From: Geodermatophilus sp. DF01-2
GTDB lineage: Bacteria; Actinomycetota; Actinomycetes; Mycobacteriales; Geodermatophilaceae
Reading direction: 5' to 3'
Length of the DNA: 63,242 nucleotides
Assembly (NCBI RefSeq): GCF_004571065.1
Contig: NZ_SPQN01000013.1
Coordinates: 1-63,242, forward strand
Part shown: positions 58,246 to 63,242 of the stretch, in pieces
Layout of the letters: each line of letters opens with the position of its first letter
How positions within the stretch are numbered: the stretch's first letter is position 1
The notes under the pieces: generated by a model
What the model was told of the DNA's origin: nothing
What the model saw: the letters and a program-made list of their open reading frames with translations, nothing else
Databases searched by the model: none
Made by a program: the position numbers and the translations under genes

Positions 58246-58737
58246 ATGGCCGACTCGTCGTTCGACGTGGTGAGCAAGGTCGACCGCCAGGAGGTCGACA
58301 ACGCCTTGAACCAGGCCGCGAAGGAGCTCTCGCAGCGCTTCGACTTCCGCGGCACCAACGCCACGATCGCCTGGGCCGGCGAGGCCGGGGTGACGCTGAG
58401 CGCGGACACCGAGGAGCGGGTGACCGCGGCGCTCGACGTCTTCAAGGAGAAGCTGGTCAAGCGGGGCATCTCGCTCAAGGCCCTGGACGCCGACGAGCCG
58501 CAGTCCTCGGGGCGCAGCTACAGGATCGCGGCACGCATCAAGCAGGGCATCGAGTCGGACAAGGCCAAGCAGATCGCGAAGATCATCAGGGACGAGGGCC
58601 CCAAGGGCGTTCAGGCCCAGGTCCAGGGTGACCAACTGCGGGTGAGCGGCAAGAAGCGGGACGACCTGCAGGCGGTCCAGCAGCTGCTGCGCGGCAAGGA
58701 CCTCGACGTCGCGCTGCAGTTCGACAACTACCGCTGA
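58246..58737 (+). CDS. YajQ family nucleotide-binding protein
   Basis: A 163-residue UPF0234/YajQ protein with two ferredoxin-like folds. It begins [20 protein letters not shown] and has [20 protein letters not shown] and [20 protein letters not shown]. Some members bind c-di-GMP (shown in Xanthomonas), notable with a GGDEF-EAL protein nearby. AAGGAG lies ten bases upstream of the ATG. Confidence 0.92.
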   Translation: MADSSFDVVSKVDRQEVDNALNQAAKELSQRFDFRGTNATIAWAGEAGVTLSADTEERVTAALDVFKEKLVKRGISLKALDADEPQSSGRSYRIAARIKQGIESDKAKQIAKIIRDEGPKGVQAQVQGDQLRVSGKKRDDLQAVQQLLRGKDLDVALQFDNYR

Positions 58738-58743
58738 CGGGTC

Positions 58744-58799
58744 GGCCCCCTCGCAGGGGCCCGCCCCCGAGGAACGAGGGGTGGGGGCGAGGGGGTCCT
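58744..58799. repeat. palindromic gene-end element, copy O
   Basis: Arms GGCCCCCTCGC and GCGAGGGGGTCC, core CCCCCGAGGAACGAGGGG, between the convergent YajQ and htpX stops. Paired changes in both arms relative to other copies. Confidence 0.72.
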
Positions 58800-59740
58800 T
58801 ACTCGAGCTCCCGGGCCATCCGCTCGAGCCGGGCGACGCGCTCGGGCATCGGCGGGTGGGTGGCGAACATCGACGCCAGCCCCTGTCCGCGGAACGGGTT
58901 GGCGATCATCAGGTGGCTCTGGGTCACCAACCGGTCGTCCTGCGGCAACGGCCGGGCGGCCGCCCCGGAGGCGATCTTGCGGAGGGCGGAGGCCAGGGCG
59001 AGCGGGTCCTGCGACAGCGCCGCCCCCGACGCGTCGGCCTGGTACTCCCGGCTGCGGCTGACCGCCATCTGCACCAGGCCGGCGGCCAGCGGGCCGAGGA
59101 ACACCAGCAGCAGGCTGCCCAGGGCGTTGCCGCCGCCGCGGTCCTCCTCCGACCGGCCGCCGAACAGCGACGCGAACATCGCCATGTGCGCCAGGTAGGT
59201 GATGACGGTCGCCATGGCGCCGGCGACGGAGCTGATGAGGATGTCGCGGTTGTAGACGTGCGACAGCTCGTGCGCGAGTACGCCACGCAGCTCGCGCCGG
59301 TCGAGCAGCTCGAGGATGCCCTGGGTGACGCAGACGGCCGCGTTGCGCGGGTTGCGCCCCGTCGCGAAGGCGTTGGGCTGGGTGGTCGGACTGACGTAGA
59401 GACGCGGCATCGGCTGCCGGGCCTCGGTGGCCAGCTCGCGCACCATCGCGTAGAGCTGCGGCGCCTGCGTCTCGGTCACCGGGAAGGCCCGCATCGCCCG
59501 CAGGGCCAGCTTGTCGGAGTTGAAGTAGGCGAAACCGTTGACCGCGAGGGCGATCACCAGGGCGATGAACAGGCCACCCCGGCCGCCGACGAGGGCGCCG
59601 GCGGCGAGGATCAGCCCACCCATCAGGCCCAGGAGCACCGCGGTCTTCAGTCCGTTGCTCCAGCGCTGCACGTCCCGACCAACGCGGCGCCTGGGGAGGC
59701 CGTTCCCCGGACCGCCCTCGGCCGGTGCGATCGCGCTCAC
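58799..59740 (-). CDS. htpX: membrane zinc metalloprotease HtpX
   Basis: Up to 313 residues. HEXXH is in [12 protein letters not shown] and the third ligand Glu in [13 protein letters not shown]-terminal hydrophobic segments ([20 protein letters not shown] and a second) anchor it; it degrades damaged membrane proteins. GTG 59740 has GGAGGG nine bases upstream; GTG 59671 ([11 protein letters not shown]) would match the family length of about 290 better. Confidence 0.92.
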   Translation of the reverse strand: MSAIAPAEGGPGNGLPRRRVGRDVQRWSNGLKTAVLLGLMGGLILAAGALVGGRGGLFIALVIALAVNGFAYFNSDKLALRAMRAFPVTETQAPQLYAMVRELATEARQPMPRLYVSPTTQPNAFATGRNPRNAAVCVTQGILELLDRRELRGVLAHELSHVYNRDILISSVAGAMATVITYLAHMAMFASLFGGRSEEDRGGGNALGSLLLVFLGPLAAGLVQMAVSRSREYQADASGAALSQDPLALASALRKIASGAAARPLPQDDRLVTQSHLMIANPFRGQGLASMFATHPPMPERVARLERMARELE

Positions 59741-59869
59741 GGAATGGGGCCCTCCCCGGCCGGGTTGCTCGTAGTGAGGTGCCGGAGCGTCCGGCGCCCC
59801 ACTGTCGTCCGGCTCACAGGTCCGTGGACCGTGCCGTCCACGTAACCTCGGCCGGTGGAGGTGCAGCAC

Positions 59870-61815
<1,946 letters not shown>

Positions 61816-61819
<4 letters not shown>

Positions 61820-62907
61820 CCACCATCGACCTCGGCATGCCGGCCGAAGGCCCCATCGCCGACGCGATCGCCCGCTCCATCGACAGCCACGGCGAGAAGC
61901 AGACCGCGCTCAAGGCCAAGGACCTCAAGACCGACCAGGAGGTGCGCTGGTGCCCCGGGTGCGGTGACTACGTCATCCTCAACGCGGTCCAGAGCTTCCT
62001 GCCCAGCCTCGGCATCGCGCGCGAGGACATGGTCATCGTCTCCGGCATCGGCTGCTCCTCGCGCTTCCCGTACTACATGAACACCTACGGGATGCACTCG
62101 ATCCACGGCCGCGCACCGGCGATCGCCACCGGCCTGGCCGCTTCCCGCCCGGACCTGTCGGTGTGGGTCGTGACCGGGGACGGCGACGCGCTCTCGATCG
62201 GCGGCAACCACCTGATCCACACGCTGCGCCGCAACGTCAACCTCAAGATCCTGCTGTTCAACAACCGGATCTACGGGCTGACCAAGGGCCAGTACTCGCC
62301 CACCAGCGAGGTCGGCAAGGTCACCAAGTCCACCCCGATGGGCTCGCTGGACCATCCGTTCAACCCGGTGTCGCTGGCGCTCGGCGCCGACGCCACCTTC
62401 GTGGGCCGGGCCATGGACTCCGACCGCAAGGGCCTCACCGAGGTGCTGCACCAGGCCGCCGAGCACCAGGGCACCGCGCTGGTCGAGATCTACCAAAACT
62501 GCAACATCTTCAACGACGGCGCATTCGACCTGCTCAAGGACCCGGCCACCGGCGTGCAGTGGTCGATCCCGCTCGAGCACGGCAAGCCTCTGGTGTTCGG
62601 CCCGGACGGCGCCTCGTGCGTGGTCCGCGACGAGTTCGGTGGCCTGCGGATCGCCGAGACCAACCAGGTGGCCGCCGACGAGATCGTCGTGCACGACGCC
62701 ACCCGGGAGGACCCCTCGTACGCCTTCGCGCTGTCGCGGCTGTCCAGCCAGGACCTCCGCTACACGCCGATGGGCGTCTTCCGCTCGGTGCAGAAGCCGA
62801 CCTACGACCGGATGATGGCCGACCAGGTCGAGGAGGCCCGCACCTCCTCGTCGGCGGACCTGGACGCGCTGCTCACCGGCAGCGACACCTGGACGGTCAG
62901 CGCCTGA
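61816..62907 (+). CDS. korB: 2-oxoglutarate (2-oxoacid):ferredoxin oxidoreductase beta subunit
   Basis: 363 residues. It carries the [4Fe-4S] ligands ([12 protein letters not shown] and [11 protein letters not shown], with the Cys of [11 protein letters not shown]) and the TPP site [20 protein letters not shown] through [20 protein letters not shown]. It forms the catalytic complex with KorA. Ends at TWTVSA, followed by repeat copy P. Confidence 0.94.
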
Positions 62908-62910
62908 AAA

Positions 62911-62966
62911 AGGGCCCTGTCCTCCTCACGGCTCGCAAGCTCGCGGCGAGCCTCTGGACAGGGCCC
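62911..62966 (-). terminator. palindromic gene-end element copy P with T-run, intrinsic-type terminator
   Basis: GGGCCCTGTCC (62912-62922) pairs with GGACAGGGCCC (62956-62966); the core CGGCTCGCAAGCTCGCGGCG is the family's. On the minus strand the stem is followed by TTTTT, so this copy looks like a standard terminator for the MocR-type gene; it also follows korB. Confidence 0.72.
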
Positions 62967-62989
62967 GCCGGGTTCTGCGCCTCTGACGT

Positions 62990-63242
62990 TCACCGCCTCG
63001 GGTCGAGCACGTGCTGCAGCGCGCTGGTGAGCACCTCCAGCGCTCGGGCCAGGTCGGCGCGGGTGGGCGCCGCGAACCCCACCACCAGTCCGGCCCTGTG
63101 CGGCCCGGGCCCTGCGCAGTGGCGCCCGAGCCCGCCCACCGCGACGCCGCGCCCGGCCGCCGCGGCGATGAGCCCCTCCTCGGCGTCCCGGTCGGGCAGC
63201 GACACCAGGACGTGGGCGCCGGCCGGGTCGCCCTCGGCGTGC
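62990..63242 (-). CDS. MocR/PdxR-type GntR regulator, C-terminal fragment (runs off the window)
   Basis: Only the last 83 residues. GAHVLVSLPDRDAEEGLIAA, AAAGRGVAVGGLGRH and LVVGFAAPTRADLARALEVL match the end of the aminotransferase-like domain of MocR-family regulators, which have a winged-helix N-terminus. The identity of the full gene cannot be checked. Confidence 0.6.
   Translation of the reverse strand, partial: HAEGDPAGAHVLVSLPDRDAEEGLIAAAAGRGVAVGGLGRHCAGPGPHRAGLVVGFAAPTRADLARALEVLTSALQHVLDPRR

Overview
This 63 kb window is a stretch of a very GC-rich actinobacterial chromosome. Evidence for that: GTG and TTG starts are common, four-base GTGA/ATGA gene overlaps are frequent, ribosomal proteins S4, S14 and L36 keep their zinc cysteines, a separate L17-TruA end follows the alpha operon, and thrT-metT-rpmG-hadA-hadB and trpT-secE-nusG are arranged as in mycobacteria. 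The repeat style and protein sequences suggest a Geodermatophilaceae-like actinomycete (Blastococcus, Geodermatophilus, Modestobacter); that placement is inference. No insertion sequence, prophage or CRISPR array is visible.

Most of the window is the core gene-expression locus, read right to left on the minus strand. In transcription order: tRNA-Thr, tRNA-Met, rpmG, hadA, hadB; tRNA-Trp, secE, nusG, rplK, rplA; rplJ, rplL; rpoB, rpoC; rpsL, rpsG, fusA, tuf; the S10 operon rpsJ to rpsQ; the spc operon rplN to secY, adk, map; the alpha operon infA, rpmJ, rpsM, rpsK, rpsD, rpoA, rplQ, a small acidic protein, truA; then rplM, rpsI, glmM, glmS, acpS and the start of nnr. Good -35/-10 pairs are seen before infA, rpsL and rpoB, and hairpin terminators after tuf, rplL and rplA.

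Plus-strand islands sit between these operons. At 6.7-11.5 kb is a molybdenum-cofactor group (moeA-moaC-mog, a small unknown, mobA-like, with fdhD on the other strand). At 35.8-38.4 kb are a trypsin-fold protease, a 71-residue protein resembling the protease's own N-terminal region, and a luciferase-like oxidoreductase. An aminotransferase lies at 51.6-52.8 kb. The right end (54.3-63.2 kb) has a membrane GGDEF/EAL protein, a TadE/TadG-like protein, tRNA-Tyr, a YajQ-family protein, HtpX, the two-subunit 2-oxoacid:ferredoxin oxidoreductase KorAB, and the end of a MocR-type regulator.

The most unusual items are: (1) a 32-residue ORF at 57053-57151 with a strong ribosome-binding site and three tandem Arg-Gly-His-Lys-Trp-Gly repeats, followed by a 13-bp hairpin and the GGDEF/EAL gene; (2) a family of at least 15 palindromic elements of about 50-60 bp, most starting 0-5 nt after a stop codon, many inside essential operons; (3) an 83-bp tandem repeat between fusA and tuf that re-copies the last codons of fusA behind a new ATG; (4) truA without a normal start codon, next to a 15-bp hairpin; (5) acidic Ala/Asp/Glu/Thr-rich tails on several ribosomal and transcription proteins.
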